Origin: Merismopedia glauca CCAP 1448/3
Lineage (GTDB): Bacteria > Cyanobacteriota > Cyanobacteriia > Cyanobacteriales > CCAP-1448
Assembly: GCF_003003775.1 (NCBI RefSeq)
Contig: NZ_PVWJ01000025.1
Coordinates: 1-46,929 of the forward strand
Reading direction: 5' to 3'
DNA: 46,929 bases
Both the position numbers and the translations under genes were made by a program. Shown piece by piece: positions 8,137 to 17,108 of the stretch. Every line of letters starts with the position of its first letter. Position 1 is the stretch's first letter. Under the pieces are notes generated by a model. The model saw only the letters and a list, made by a program, of their open reading frames with translations. It did no database searches and was not told the DNA's origin.

Positions 8137-10317
8137 TTAGAATCTTTCCCCAATTCCAAAATGGAGTCGGCTTTCACCTTGGTCATTAAAACCATAATCG
8201 ATCCGTAATGGACCTAATGGGGTTTGAATCCGTACTCCAGCACCGTAACCAAAGCCACTTCCTGGTTTACCTCTAACTCCGGCTGGATCGCCTGGAACTT
8301 CTTTTCCACTACCTAAATCTGACGCTGCATCAACGAACAAGGTAGCACCGACAATAGAAAATAAGGGAAAACGATATTCGGCTGTAGCTTGCACAAAACT
8401 GCGACCGCTACCCACATCACCTTCTTCATACCCACGGACTGAATTACTGCCACCGAGAAGGAAAGCTTCATAAGGGGGTAAATCTCCCAGAACCGTACCT
8501 CCTTGTAAGTTGAAGGCTAAAGCTTGAGCGCCTTGTCCAAATTTAGTGAATCTAACCGGAATATAATAGCTATAGCTACCTCGGAAACGACTGAGTAGAA
8601 TGTTTCCTTGTCCAATTGGAATCGATTGGTCAACCCCAAACCGCAACAGAGATCCTTGAGTTGGAGTTAAGGGATTGTTTCGCCGATCTCTAACTGCTCC
8701 CAAGTTTAGGGTAAGTAAGTCATCTTTCCCTTTACCACTAAAACTGAGATCGTTACCAAATTGATCTTGAGGTGATAAATTGCCATCACTATCACGAATT
8801 GAGACTTGTTGATACTGTAATCCCAGGGAAGCGCGCCATTCTGGTGTAGTAAATACATCTTTGCTCAATTGGCGACTAAATGTGACTCCGCCACCTAATC
8901 TTAAGACGCGAGGGCGATCGCCATTGGGAAGATTAACATCATTTTCCCCGCCATCAAAAATCAGAGAAATTGACCGTCTGCGGAAGGCATTGACGTTATA
9001 AGCGGTACGATATGGATCGCCAGCAATCCAGGGGTCAGAAAAGTTAACGTCGAATAGCAGTTCTCGCTGACCGACTTGAACTTCTCCACCAATTTTTTGG
9101 TTGTTTCCGCCTAAATTTTGTTGTTGATAGCTGACGGCTCCAAATAACCCACTTGCAGAACTAATACCTCCCGATACGCCGATGGAACCTGTATTTCTTT
9201 CAATTACATTAACTACGAGGACTACTTTACTGGGATCTTGACCGGGTTTAAACTGCAACCGCACATCTTCAAAAATTCCTAAACCATAGATACGGCGCAA
9301 ATCTTGTTCGGCTTTCTTACGGTTGAAAACATCCCCTGGCTTTTGTTCTACTTCTCTGGTAATGATAAAATCGCGGGTTCGACCTTGTATTTTCTTACCT
9401 TCATCATCAGCTTCTTCCCCTTCTTTGCTTAAGAAACTGACTTGGACATCTTCAATAATGCCTTCAGCGATAGTCAACGTCACATCACCTTCAGGACTAA
9501 CTTGAGGTACAGCAACTACTTGAGCTAGGTCATAACCATTTTCTTTATACCACTCATTGAGTTTTTTAATCCCATCTTGCAACTCATTGAGGTTGAGGAT
9601 TTTACCGTATTGAGGAGAGAAGGTGTCTTCTATCACTTTCGGGGGAATAACTGTACCTTTGTCTGTAGCGGGAATAGTTGTAACTTTAACACTGCGTAGG
9701 ACTGGGTTAACTTCAACATTAAAAGTTACTCTCACCCCTAAAGATGTATCTTCTGGGACAAAGCCAACCTTAGCAAAATAACCTAGAGCATAAATTGCAT
9801 TTACATCTTCTTGTAACTGACTGCGGGTAGTTGTAGTTCCTGGACGGGTACGAATGGCATTGTAAATGCGATCTTGCAGTTCTCCTTCTGCGCCATTAAC
9901 AGCTATTTCCGCCACTAAAACGCTGGCTTCTGGCTCAGAGGGTGGCTGGCTAGGAGTTGTATTATTATTCCCAGGGGTTGGTGGAGTAGTCGAGGGGGGA
10001 GTAATGGTGTTATTTAGACTGGGAGTTCCTGGGGTAATATCAAACTGAACTCGGTCTGGAGTTTCTTGCTGTGGCGTTGACTGACTGACACTACCAGGCT
10101 TTTTTTGAGACCGTTGGACTATTTTTGTCGGTACAGTTAGATCTGAGGTGACTACAGGTACTACTACTTCTCGATTCTGGCTGGAAGACGCGGCTGAAGT
10201 TGTTTGAGGTTCTCCAGCACTGGCTATTTTGATTCCAGTTCCGGTTGAGGCAATTAATACTGCTACCAAGATAGAAGGTAGACGTATTTCCTGATGGTTA
10301 TATTTTGGCACTTCCAC
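8137..10317 (-). CDS. bamA: outer membrane assembly factor BamA/Omp85
   Basis: Omp85-family protein of 726 residues that inserts beta-barrel proteins into the outer membrane. A signal-peptide-like hydrophobic segment (about 15-35) is followed by a proline- and threonine-rich linker (about 95-130). Three POTRA domains come next, roughly 135-215, 216-290 and 291-385. The third ends with VVLVVNVIERNTGSIGVSGG, which leads into the barrel. The 16-strand barrel region (about 390-726) contains the VRGYEEGDVGSGRSF motif of the conserved VRGY loop. It ends in LHFGIGERF, with the C-terminal phenylalanine typical of outer-membrane barrels. Three POTRAs with a Pro-rich linker is the cyanobacterial and plastid arrangement. 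It sits between purC and lpxC. Confidence 0.95.
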   Translation of the reverse strand: MEVPKYNHQEIRLPSILVAVLIASTGTGIKIASAGEPQTTSAASSSQNREVVVPVVTSDLTVPTKIVQRSQKKPGSVSQSTPQQETPDRVQFDITPGTPSLNNTITPPSTTPPTPGNNNTTPSQPPSEPEASVLVAEIAVNGAEGELQDRIYNAIRTRPGTTTTRSQLQEDVNAIYALGYFAKVGFVPEDTSLGVRVTFNVEVNPVLRSVKVTTIPATDKGTVIPPKVIEDTFSPQYGKILNLNELQDGIKKLNEWYKENGYDLAQVVAVPQVSPEGDVTLTIAEGIIEDVQVSFLSKEGEEADDEGKKIQGRTRDFIITREVEQKPGDVFNRKKAEQDLRRIYGLGIFEDVRLQFKPGQDPSKVVLVVNVIERNTGSIGVSGGISSASGLFGAVSYQQQNLGGNNQKIGGEVQVGQRELLFDVNFSDPWIAGDPYRTAYNVNAFRRRSISLIFDGGENDVNLPNGDRPRVLRLGGGVTFSRQLSKDVFTTPEWRASLGLQYQQVSIRDSDGNLSPQDQFGNDLSFSGKGKDDLLTLNLGAVRDRRNNPLTPTQGSLLRFGVDQSIPIGQGNILLSRFRGSYSYYIPVRFTKFGQGAQALAFNLQGGTVLGDLPPYEAFLLGGSNSVRGYEEGDVGSGRSFVQATAEYRFPLFSIVGATLFVDAASDLGSGKEVPGDPAGVRGKPGSGFGYGAGVRIQTPLGPLRIDYGFNDQGESRLHFGIGERF

Positions 10318-10410
10318 ACACCCAATTGTTAAAGTACTACCCTAGCTTCCTATTGGTATTTTTGTGTTAGGTAGCTAGATCATTCAGTTTGCGATCTTGA
10401 CAGCTTATCT

Positions 10411-11157
10411 TTAATTAATCGAGTTTTTGACCCCTAGTTGGTTCATAATGCGCTCTAAAACTTGCTGATAAGCTGTTTCTACTTGACCTAAATCTTGGCG
10501 AAAACGGTCTTTATCCATGATTTTTTGTTGTGGATCGGTTTCATTTTGGTTCCATAGGCGACAGGTATCGGGACTAATTTCATCTGCTAATAGTATTTTC
10601 TGATTTTGGTCAAGACCAAATTCTAGTTTGAAGTCTACTAAAGTAATGGCACAGTTATTAAAGAAATCCGATAAGATCTGGTTAATCTGTAAAGCGAGAT
10701 TTTTTAACTGCTCTACTTGCTCAAGGGTAGCTAGGTTTAGTAGTAAGAGGCGATCGCAGGTCAATAATGGATCTCCTAGATCGTCATTTTTGTAGTAAAA
10801 CTCGACTAGAGGTTGGGGTAAAACTGTACCTACTGCTAATCCAGTTTGTAGACTTAAACTTCCGGCGGCAATGTTCCTGACTACTACCTCTAAGGGGAAA
10901 ATCTTTACTTTCTTAACCCGCATTTGGTTGAGGCTGGGACAGTCAATCAAATGATTTGCTATACCTCGATCTCCTAAGAGTCGCAGCAAGTGCGCGGCTA
11001 TTTGGCAGTTCATTTGACCTTTCCCGACTATCTTACCCCGTTTTTGGGCATTAAAAGCTGTCGCATCATCTTTATAATCTGCCAAGAGGATCTCTGGATC
11101 TTCTGTTGTGTATAGAATCTTGGCTTTCCCTTCGTAGAGTTTTTGTTTGGTTAACAT
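10411..11157 (-). CDS. purC: SAICAR synthetase
   Basis: Phosphoribosylaminoimidazole-succinocarboxamide synthase of 248 residues. It couples CAIR with aspartate using ATP in purine synthesis. Family motifs include LYEGKAKILYTTEDPEILL at the N-terminus with the glycine-rich ATP site, the EVVVRNIAAGS segment (about 90-100), and LVDFKLEFG followed by LLADEISPDTCRLW (about 190-205). The length is normal for bacterial single-domain PurC. It is the most upstream gene of the leftward block, 93 bases before bamA. The conserved start MLTKQKLYEGKAK supports the ATG at 11157. Confidence 0.96.
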   Translation of the reverse strand: MLTKQKLYEGKAKILYTTEDPEILLADYKDDATAFNAQKRGKIVGKGQMNCQIAAHLLRLLGDRGIANHLIDCPSLNQMRVKKVKIFPLEVVVRNIAAGSLSLQTGLAVGTVLPQPLVEFYYKNDDLGDPLLTCDRLLLLNLATLEQVEQLKNLALQINQILSDFFNNCAITLVDFKLEFGLDQNQKILLADEISPDTCRLWNQNETDPQQKIMDKDRFRQDLGQVETAYQQVLERIMNQLGVKNSIN

Positions 11158-11799
11158 CTATACATCTCAACTAGTTTGATTAGTCTACAGTTGTTTTAGG
11201 TAATTGTTGATTGTTGATTGTTGGTTGGGTTTTCTTCCACCGTTATCTCTCACTCTTCCCACTTGGGGTGTGGCACGCTGAGCTTGTCGAAGTGTCAACC
11301 TATTTCATACCTTGATTCAGCAACACCCTATGGGATTTCATGCCAAAAATCGACTCGCCAAGGACGAACACCTTCCGATCTTACCAGCCTCAAGCTTATC
11401 TCCCAAATATCAAACCACGATCTGCAAAGCATAGCAAATACATTAATCAGATTCCATTGAGTATTTGCCCAAACCTCAAGCCCAAGACTTGTCAGATGCT
11501 TATGTTAAGCTTAGGTTAAATTAAAGTTAAATAGACAACTGGGTATACATAATCTTACTGATGTCAAATTTCCAGAATCATAAATTTTATCAATCACACG
11601 ACAACGACTGAAACCTACTGCTTAAAACCGATAGACCATTTTCAAGGTTTTATTGAGCATAAAATCTGGCTTTTAAGGACTTGACTGATATTTGTCCCTA
11701 ATTAACTCAACAAATCGGCAAGATAACGGATATATTCTCTCTATATTTTCGCGATAATTATAGATAAGACCAACTGCAAAGGTGAAGGGGAACATAACC
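11158..11799. other. intergenic region with dispersed repeat
   Basis: About 640 bases between the divergent purC and the small gene at 11800. The left part is occupied by the dispersed repeat at 11202-11327. The remainder is AT-rich and holds no convincing gene; short open frames there have no recognisable product. Promoters for the divergent genes are expected but not identified. Confidence 0.5.
11202..11327. repeat. dispersed repeat, copy 1 (second copy at 38003)
   Basis: It begins with TTGATTG heptamers, then a non-tandem part containing GGTTGGGTTTTCTTCCACC, ATCTCTCACTCTTCCC, CTTGGGGTGT and TCAACCTATTTCATACC. It matches 38003-38104 in the same orientation. This copy has an extra 24 bases at about 11271-11294 (TGGCACGCTGAGCTTGTCGA and onward). 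Confidence 0.85.
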
Positions 11800-12063
11800 A
11801 TGACAGATCGCTCTGATTTTTTATATCCTCGCACTCGATATCGAGGAGAAGTCAAGCCAGAAAATCTGGTATTTAACGCTAATTTACAAGAGTTTGCCCA
11901 AAAGGTGAGTTACATTTGTAATCTGGAAACCAGTGGCAAAATTTCTCCAGAAGATTCTTATAAACAAATCAAGAGTTTGTGGAAAAGCCTCAAGCGCAGT
12001 AAGCAGGAATTAGGTATCGGTGTTAATCCTTTTCACAATCCGGAAAGTGACGATCGCACATAG
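11800..12063 (+). CDS. small conserved cyanobacterial protein (DUF7219-like)
   Basis: An 87-residue soluble protein with the layout of a small cyanobacterial family: FLYPRTRYRGEVKPENLVFN (6-25), ANLQEFAQKVSYICNLETSG, then SYKQIKSLWKSLKRSKQEL. The family assignment (DUF7219-like) is from memory of the motif order and was not searched. No signal peptide or membrane segment is visible. The function is unknown. The helical middle and basic C-terminal helix suggest a protein- or nucleic-acid-binding adaptor, which is inference only. The ATG at 11800 is preceded by AAGGGG at a suitable distance; a longer GTG start at 11782 is less likely. Confidence 0.75.
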   Translation: MTDRSDFLYPRTRYRGEVKPENLVFNANLQEFAQKVSYICNLETSGKISPEDSYKQIKSLWKSLKRSKQELGIGVNPFHNPESDDRT

Positions 12064-12808
12064 ATTAAGCCAGAGGAAAGAAGGAAGAAGGTTACACCAA
12101 TTCCTTGAATTCTGCTACATATCAATCCCCACGTCTCTGTGTTCCCAATCTCCGTATCGGCTATCTTTAGGGGACATTTGGCAATTTGGTGTTAGGTTTG
12201 GCTTTGGTTATGAGTAATATTCATATTGTTGCTTTTTGGCAGTTTGCTGTGGCATAAGATGGGGATGCCGATGGTGGAAACTGGCTAAAGTTCTCGTTTT
12301 TGTGGAGCGATCGCGCCAGGTTGATGGAAGTGAGTGGAGCGATCGCGCTGGTGATAAAGACTTAAATAGTCATAATGGTCATGACAACAACTTGTCTGGC
12401 TCATGTCTTGTTAAGAATCGTGTTTAAATCAGACCCAACCAAGCTAGATAGTGAACCTCTATGAGGAAACAGCCGTCAATAGGTTAACAATCGACTGGTT
12501 TAGGGTTGAGATAACAGAGAGTAATTAAGGCGATCGCACATAGATCGCCTTTTCGCTGCTGAATTCCATTAAGACATTGAAACCTAGTTAAGGATTTTTA
12601 CGTCTCTAAGATATCTCAGAAGAAGTATAAATAGCCGATCTGCGATCGCCGTAGTTTTGCCAGATGACACCACTCGTGATATCTTCCCAACGACAGCATA
12701 TTTATATCATTCCAAATTTTGGTGCCAATTGGCATCTTTTGTGTTTAACAAAGCACCGTTGAATCAAAAAAGTTACTATTGAAATTCCTTAACTCAGGAG
12801 TAAGATTT
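12064..12808. other. intergenic region with hairpins
   Basis: About 745 bases with no convincing gene. Open frames at 12020-12217 and 12236-12427 have unnatural composition and no recognisable product. The region has two GAGCGATCGCGC blocks about 40 bases apart (near 12306 and 12338), the terminator-like hairpin at 12527-12551, and the palindrome TGCCAATTGGCA near 12723. The amidase promoter should lie in the right half. Confidence 0.5.
12527..12551 (+). terminator. HIP1-derived hairpin with short T-tract
   Basis: AAGGCGATC (12527-12535) pairs perfectly with GATCGCCTT (12543-12551) across a 7-nt loop, followed by TT. The stem is built from two HIP1-like halves. No gene ends close upstream, so it may end a small untranslated transcript or simply be a repeat structure. 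Confidence 0.35.
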
Positions 12809-14458
12809 GTGAAACCGTACTGGCTGTTGCCTAGTTGTTTGAGTGTCTTAGTGTGTGCTATGCCAGCTTACGCTGGAAGAATTACCTCTTGGCGGTTTGA
12901 TACTGTTCAAAACCGTCTCTTTTTTACCACAGATGCAGGAGTACAACCGAGAGCGCAACTACTAAGCAACCCAACCCGATTAGTCGTTGATTTACCTGGA
13001 ACAGAGCTAGGAAGACCGACAGTACGTCAGCAATTTAGAGGTATCTTTAGCTCTTTAAGGATTGGACAAGCTGATAACCAAACTACCCGTATAGTTCTCG
13101 AATTATTACCAGGATACGGTTTGAACCCTCAAGGAATTATCTTTAGAGGAGCATCTCCCGTACAATGGTCGGTGCAATTACCCAATCCTCAAAGAGTAGC
13201 GCCAGCACCATCTTTCCCTCGCTCTCAAGGTAATCCTCCAGGAAATTTCCCTCCAGTTGAACCCCCTTCTGACGAACCTCAAACCAGCATCAGCGTCCCT
13301 AGATTAGTGGCTCAAGCCGATGGTAGAATTCCCAGTGCTGATGAATCTCAAGCGATCGTTCCGACAACCATTGCTCAAGCAGGCGGGATTCAAATCCAGA
13401 ACTTTCAGGTAACTCGTGGCGGTTTTTTCTTACGGAGTTTTGGTGGTAGTCCGGTGATTAATCTGAGCCGCAGTCGCGATCGCGATACCATCTTAATAGA
13501 TATTGAAAATGCCACCTTTTCTAGCAACCTACTGGGTAGACAATTTAATATCGATCGCTATGGGGTAGAACAGGTCGAATTTACTGCCATTGAATCTTCC
13601 CCAAGGTTGGCTCGCGTCACCCTTAGAGTTAATCCCAAAAGTCCCAACTGGCGAGCTTTTTTTAGTCGGTTGGGGGGGATAGTCTTATTACCTCAAGGTC
13701 AGATCCTCTCCGATCTTCCCAATCGTCCGATCCAATCGACTAGACCGACTAGACCTTTATTCTCAAATCCTCCCACAATTAACTCTTCATCCCCGCCTCC
13801 CACTTTCAATAGCGGTGCAATTTCAATTCCTGTTCCACCACCAGAGAGAAACAGTACCCCAATATTCAGACAACCCACAACTCCTTCAACTACACAGCTA
13901 CCTCCAGTAAGAAATGGACGAGTCACAGTATTAATCGATCCAGGACATGGAGGTTACGATTCTGGCGCTCCTGGAGTGGGCGGAGTGTTAGAAAAACACA
14001 TCGTTCTGTCTATCTCCCGCAAAGTCAACGCTATTTTGCGGCAAAATGGCATCCAATCAGTCATGACTCGGACTGGAGATTATTTCGTCGAACTCTCAGG
14101 TAGAACGCAGATGGTGCCTAGGGTGGGAGCCGATGTGTTTGTCAGCATACACGCTAACGCGATTGGGGGTCGTCCCGATGTTAAAGGTTTAGAAGTCTAC
14201 TATTTTGGTCCAGCAGGGGAACGTTTGGCTAGGACTATTCATAGGAGCATTGTCAACAACGTCACTATTCCAGATAGAGGCGTAAGAAAAGCTAGATTTT
14301 ACGTGTTACGGAAAAACTCGGTTCCTGCAACTTTAGTTGAAGTGGGATTTGTCACTAGTCCTAGTGAATCAGCTAAACTAACTTCAGATGCATATCAAGA
14401 CGAAATGGCAAGAGCTATAGCTCAAGGTATCATCCAATTTGTCCGGCAAAATTTTTAG
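12809..14458 (+). CDS. amiC: N-acetylmuramoyl-L-alanine amidase, AMIN + amidase_3
   Basis: Periplasmic zinc amidase that cleaves the peptide from muramic acid in peptidoglycan; relatives act in cell separation and, in filamentous cyanobacteria, septal nanopore formation. About 549 residues from the GTG at 12809, chosen because CAGGAG lies 8 bases upstream and the protein then opens with a clean signal peptide (KPYWLLPSCLSVLVCAMPAYA-G). An in-frame TTG at 12779 lacks this. Two AMIN-type beta domains (about 25-115 and 190-290) target the wall. A Pro/Ser-rich linker follows. The amidase_3 domain (about 370-549) has zinc and catalytic residues in IDPGHGGYDSG, the GVLEK glutamate, VSIHANA and TLVEVGFVTS. 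It lies 69 bases upstream of murI. Confidence 0.93.
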   Translation: MKPYWLLPSCLSVLVCAMPAYAGRITSWRFDTVQNRLFFTTDAGVQPRAQLLSNPTRLVVDLPGTELGRPTVRQQFRGIFSSLRIGQADNQTTRIVLELLPGYGLNPQGIIFRGASPVQWSVQLPNPQRVAPAPSFPRSQGNPPGNFPPVEPPSDEPQTSISVPRLVAQADGRIPSADESQAIVPTTIAQAGGIQIQNFQVTRGGFFLRSFGGSPVINLSRSRDRDTILIDIENATFSSNLLGRQFNIDRYGVEQVEFTAIESSPRLARVTLRVNPKSPNWRAFFSRLGGIVLLPQGQILSDLPNRPIQSTRPTRPLFSNPPTINSSSPPPTFNSGAISIPVPPPERNSTPIFRQPTTPSTTQLPPVRNGRVTVLIDPGHGGYDSGAPGVGGVLEKHIVLSISRKVNAILRQNGIQSVMTRTGDYFVELSGRTQMVPRVGADVFVSIHANAIGGRPDVKGLEVYYFGPAGERLARTIHRSIVNNVTIPDRGVRKARFYVLRKNSVPATLVEVGFVTSPSESAKLTSDAYQDEMARAIAQGIIQFVRQNF

Positions 14459-14527
14459 GCAAAGTCACTCATGGAATAGTTAAATTAACTACAGGTATTA
14501 TGGTAAGTGGCTAAGGATAAATTAGGG

Positions 14528-15379
14528 ATGACAACAATTTCTGCCAAACAAAGAATCGGGGTTTTTGATAGTGGGGTTGGTGGATTGACGGTTTTAAGAG
14601 AAATTTATCGTCAATTACCGCAAGAATCGATCCTCTATTTTGGCGATACAGCCAGGGTTCCTTATGGTAATCGTACTCCAGAAGAAATTATCCAATTTGT
14701 CCGACAAATTCTGGATTGGATGGAGTCTCAAGGGATCAAAATGGCAATTATGGCGTGTAATACCAGTTCTGCCTTAGCATTAGATATAGTGCGGTCTGAA
14801 TACGACTTTCCTATTCTAGGAGTAATTCTTCCAGGAGCCAAAGCTGCTGTAGAAGTAGGAAATTGTATTGGTGTTATAGCCACTCCAGCTACAGCTAAAA
14901 GCCATGCTTACCAAACAGCAATTTTAGAAATTAACCCCAATGTCCAAGTGTGGGAAGTTGGATGTCCAGAATTTGTCCCTATAGTTGAACAGAACCGGAT
15001 TCATGAAGCTGATACACTGGAAGTAGCCAAACGATATCTTCAACCCTTAGTAGAGCAAGGAATTGATACTTTAGTTTATGGTTGTACTCACTATCCTCAT
15101 TTAGAACCAGTTTTTAAAAGAATTTTAGCACCGGAAATTTGCTTAGTCGATCCCGCAGTCCATGTAGTCGCCGCAGCTACTAGAGAATTAGATTTATTAG
15201 GAATCCTGAACACTCGCTCTCCCCTACCTACTCGGTTCTGTGTTAGTGGTAATAATGAACAATTTGCTCAAAGTTCCATCAACTGGTTGGGATGTACTCC
15301 TGAAGTCGAAAAGGTGAACTTATCTGCTAGTGTATCAACAACACTCACGGCATTAGAAAACAGATCTGCCTTGTATTGA
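14528..15379 (+). CDS. murI: glutamate racemase
   Basis: Cofactor-independent racemase supplying D-glutamate for peptidoglycan, so it matches the amidase upstream in pathway. From the ATG at 14528 it is 283 residues. The catalytic cysteines are C77 in MACNTSSAL and C186 in YGCTHYPHLEP. The substrate-binding motifs VFDSGVGGLTV and YFGDTARVPYGN near the N-terminus are intact. The ATG was preferred because AAGGA and AGGG lie upstream; an in-frame GTG at 14507 would add seven residues. The length and both active-site halves are normal. Confidence 0.95.
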   Translation: MTTISAKQRIGVFDSGVGGLTVLREIYRQLPQESILYFGDTARVPYGNRTPEEIIQFVRQILDWMESQGIKMAIMACNTSSALALDIVRSEYDFPILGVILPGAKAAVEVGNCIGVIATPATAKSHAYQTAILEINPNVQVWEVGCPEFVPIVEQNRIHEADTLEVAKRYLQPLVEQGIDTLVYGCTHYPHLEPVFKRILAPEICLVDPAVHVVAAATRELDLLGILNTRSPLPTRFCVSGNNEQFAQSSINWLGCTPEVEKVNLSASVSTTLTALENRSALY

Positions 15380-15388
15380 GTTTTAAAC

Positions 15389-15601
15389 ATGAATGAGTCA
15401 CAACCGGAAAAAGTAGAACTCTGCATTCAGCTAGATCCTGAATTAATAGAGCAAATTAACCATTTAACCAATAATCCCAGCAAAACGATTGAAGTTGCCG
15501 TGCGTCAGTGGTTGAAGGGAGGAAGCAATAGGGATGACGAGTTAGCGCGATCGCTCGTCCGCAATCCCCCGATTCCTCCCCGTGGTGAGTGGAATGATTG
15601 A
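15389..15601 (+). CDS. small ribbon-helix-helix-like protein
   Basis: A 70-residue acidic protein starting at an ATG 9 bases after murI, so probably cotranscribed. Its core VELCIQLDPELIEQINHL followed by KTIEVAVRQWLKG resembles a ribbon-helix-helix / CcdA-like DNA-binding fold: one beta strand, a helix, a turn and a second helix. The C-terminal tail (RDDELARSLVRNPPIPPRGEWND) resembles an antitoxin's disordered toxin-binding segment. No toxin gene follows; a heptamer repeat starts 2 bases after the stop. Antitoxin or regulator is a guess. Confidence 0.6.
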   Translation: MNESQPEKVELCIQLDPELIEQINHLTNNPSKTIEVAVRQWLKGGSNRDDELARSLVRNPPIPPRGEWND

Positions 15602-15603
15602 CA

Positions 15604-15672
15604 AAAGGAAGAAGGAAGAAGGAAGAAGGAAGAAGGAAGAAGGAAGAAGGAAGAAGGAAGAAGGAAGAAGGG
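15604..15672. repeat. heptanucleotide tandem repeat (GAAGGAA)n
   Basis: About nine nearly perfect copies of a 7-nt purine unit lie directly after the RHH-like gene. Related tracts occur at 21290, 29121, 32771 and 36897 (the last three on the complementary strand). Confidence 0.9.
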
Positions 15673-15786
15673 ATCTATAGTTCCTCAAGACTTTTTCTAG
15701 TTACGTTGGTGACGAACGCTATATTAGATCTAGTGGGACGCGGAAATTGTGTCGCATTGACAAATAGTGAGTGACTCTAAGATTGT

Positions 15787-16437
15787 ATGACAGAGCAAAT
15801 GCAAGCCCGCGAATTATTCCAAAGAGCGTATGAAAATCGCTATACCTGGGATGCAAATTTCCCTGGCTACTCTGGGGAAGTACAACTTCACGAAGGGGGA
15901 GAAACTTATAGCGGCAAAATCCAGGTTAATCGCGATCTGAGTGTGGAAGTTACTGGGATTGAAGACGAAAAAATTCAAGAAATGGTCTATACCCAGCTAC
16001 GAGATATCATTACTCACCGCAAGCGATCGTCTTTTGCAGATGCTCATAGTAAGCATGAATTTAGCCTTGGGGAACAAGATGCAACTGGCGCTTGGGATAT
16101 TTTTGTCAAAGGCGATGCGATGGGTTCTAACTACCGGATTCGCGGGACTGAGATTTCTCAAGTTAGTCGGGTGATGGGGAGAATTGCCTTTACTATCAAT
16201 ACTAAATCTAGTTTAGATACAGGTAGCGGTTACGTTTCTACTAGTTATGATGCGATTTTCCGCAATCCTCAAACTGGAGATTTAGTGAGAAAACTAGACT
16301 TTGAGGATACCTATGAACCAGTAGGAAACTATTACATTATGACTCATCAGGTGGTTCATTGTTTAGAAGAAGGTAAGAAAACTACTACTTCTTTTAATTT
16401 CTCTAATATTAAGCTTTTAGAACCAGCCTTGAAGTGA
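15787..16437 (+). CDS. DUF3386 family protein
   Basis: A 216-residue soluble protein of the cyanobacterial/plastid DUF3386 family, recognised from the opening ARELFQRAYENRYTWDANFPGY, the beta-rich middle and the C-terminal NYYIMTHQVVHCLEEGKKTT. It has no signal peptide or membrane segment. The predicted fold is a repeated antiparallel beta-sheet resembling lipocalin-like or lipid-carrier barrels, which is inference from strand periodicity only. The family's molecular function is not established as far as I know. It stands alone between two heptamer repeats, so it is probably monocistronic. Confidence 0.8.
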   Translation: MTEQMQARELFQRAYENRYTWDANFPGYSGEVQLHEGGETYSGKIQVNRDLSVEVTGIEDEKIQEMVYTQLRDIITHRKRSSFADAHSKHEFSLGEQDATGAWDIFVKGDAMGSNYRIRGTEISQVSRVMGRIAFTINTKSSLDTGSGYVSTSYDAIFRNPQTGDLVRKLDFEDTYEPVGNYYIMTHQVVHCLEEGKKTTTSFNFSNIKLLEPALK

Positions 16438-16461
16438 AGTCAGAAGTCAGAAGTCAGAAGT
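16438..16461. repeat. heptanucleotide repeat (GTCAGAA)n
   Basis: Three copies of GTCAGAA begin immediately at the stop codon of the DUF3386 gene. This is the same unit as in 8096-8134 (opposite strand), and a close variant is in the cobI start. Confidence 0.8.
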
Positions 16462-16542
16462 AGATATCTAATCATCTTGACTTCGTATAAAAGCCAAACA
16501 AGTTTTGTAAACCACCTAATTTAATAATACTGAGGGTAAATT

Positions 16543-16785
16543 ATGTCTCAAACTATGGAACTAACTCCTACTAATGTAGAACAGGTTCTTGACGAATTAC
16601 GACCATATTTAATGGCTGATGGTGGTAATGTAGAATTAGTAGAAATTGATGGGCCGATTGTTAAGTTACGTTTGCAAGGCGCTTGTGGTTCTTGCCCTAG
16701 TTCAACAATGACTTTGAGAATGGGAATTGAACGACGCTTGCGCGAATTTATCCCAGAAATTGCGGAAGTCGAGCAAATTCTGTAA
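16543..16785 (+). CDS. nfu: Nfu-type iron-sulfur cluster carrier
   Basis: An 80-residue NifU C-terminal-domain protein that carries or delivers Fe-S clusters. The core is [13 protein letters not shown] followed by [20 protein letters not shown], with cluster ligands C48 and C51 in the CxxC motif. The length is that of the minimal cyanobacterial NfuA, which in studied species is a major scaffold for photosystem I clusters. It starts at an ATG with GAGGG upstream and is followed by a hairpin. It stands alone here; the SufU-like scaffold is 25 kb away. Confidence 0.95.
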   Translation: MSQTMELTPTNVEQVLDELRPYLMADGGNVELVEIDGPIVKLRLQGACGSCPSSTMTLRMGIERRLREFIPEIAEVEQIL

Positions 16786-17108
16786 TGTGGTTGATATTTA
16801 GGAGACGTGCTTACGTCTTCTAAATAACTAACCTTGTTCGTTAGATAAGTATATTAGATTTAATTAGTTTGACCTATTTATTAATTATTCCTCATACCTA
16901 ATTTAATTACAAACTAGGTATTAACTATTAGTTTAAAATGAATTTAATAGTCTAATTTATTGTGACTAAAAATACAATAATCATGATTATTAGTCCGATA
17001 AATTTGAAGTAGGAAGTTGTAGAAAAAAATCACTTTAATACTCAACTAGCTTCAATCGCGTCTAAACATAACTGCTTGGCAACAAATCTGGGAAAATTGG
17101 GAATTGAT
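16786..17108. other. AT-rich intergenic region
   Basis: About 320 bases between nfu and the GH57 gene. It starts with the hairpin at 16796-16825 and is otherwise very AT-rich, consistent with a promoter zone, though I cannot assign -35/-10 boxes with confidence. No small gene was seen. Confidence 0.5.
16796..16825 (+). terminator. 12-bp hairpin after nfu
   Basis: ATTTAGGAGACG (16796-16807) pairs with CGTCTTCTAAAT (16814-16825) with one G-U pair and a 6-nt loop, 10 bases after the nfu stop. No T-run follows, so it may be a weak terminator or a 3'-end stabiliser. Confidence 0.5.

Noticed and set aside
11218-11460. An 80-codon open frame upstream of purC
   Set aside because: It is largely made of the dispersed repeat at 11202-11327, and the repeat copy at 38003 does not preserve the frame.
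12020-12427. Open frames between the DUF7219-like gene and the amidase
   Set aside because: Unnatural composition, overlap with the preceding gene, no ribosome site and no recognisable motif.
15604-15672. CRISPR-like array
   Set aside because: The repeat is a simple 7-nt tandem unit without spacers, and no cas gene is nearby. No other CRISPR pattern was seen in the window.
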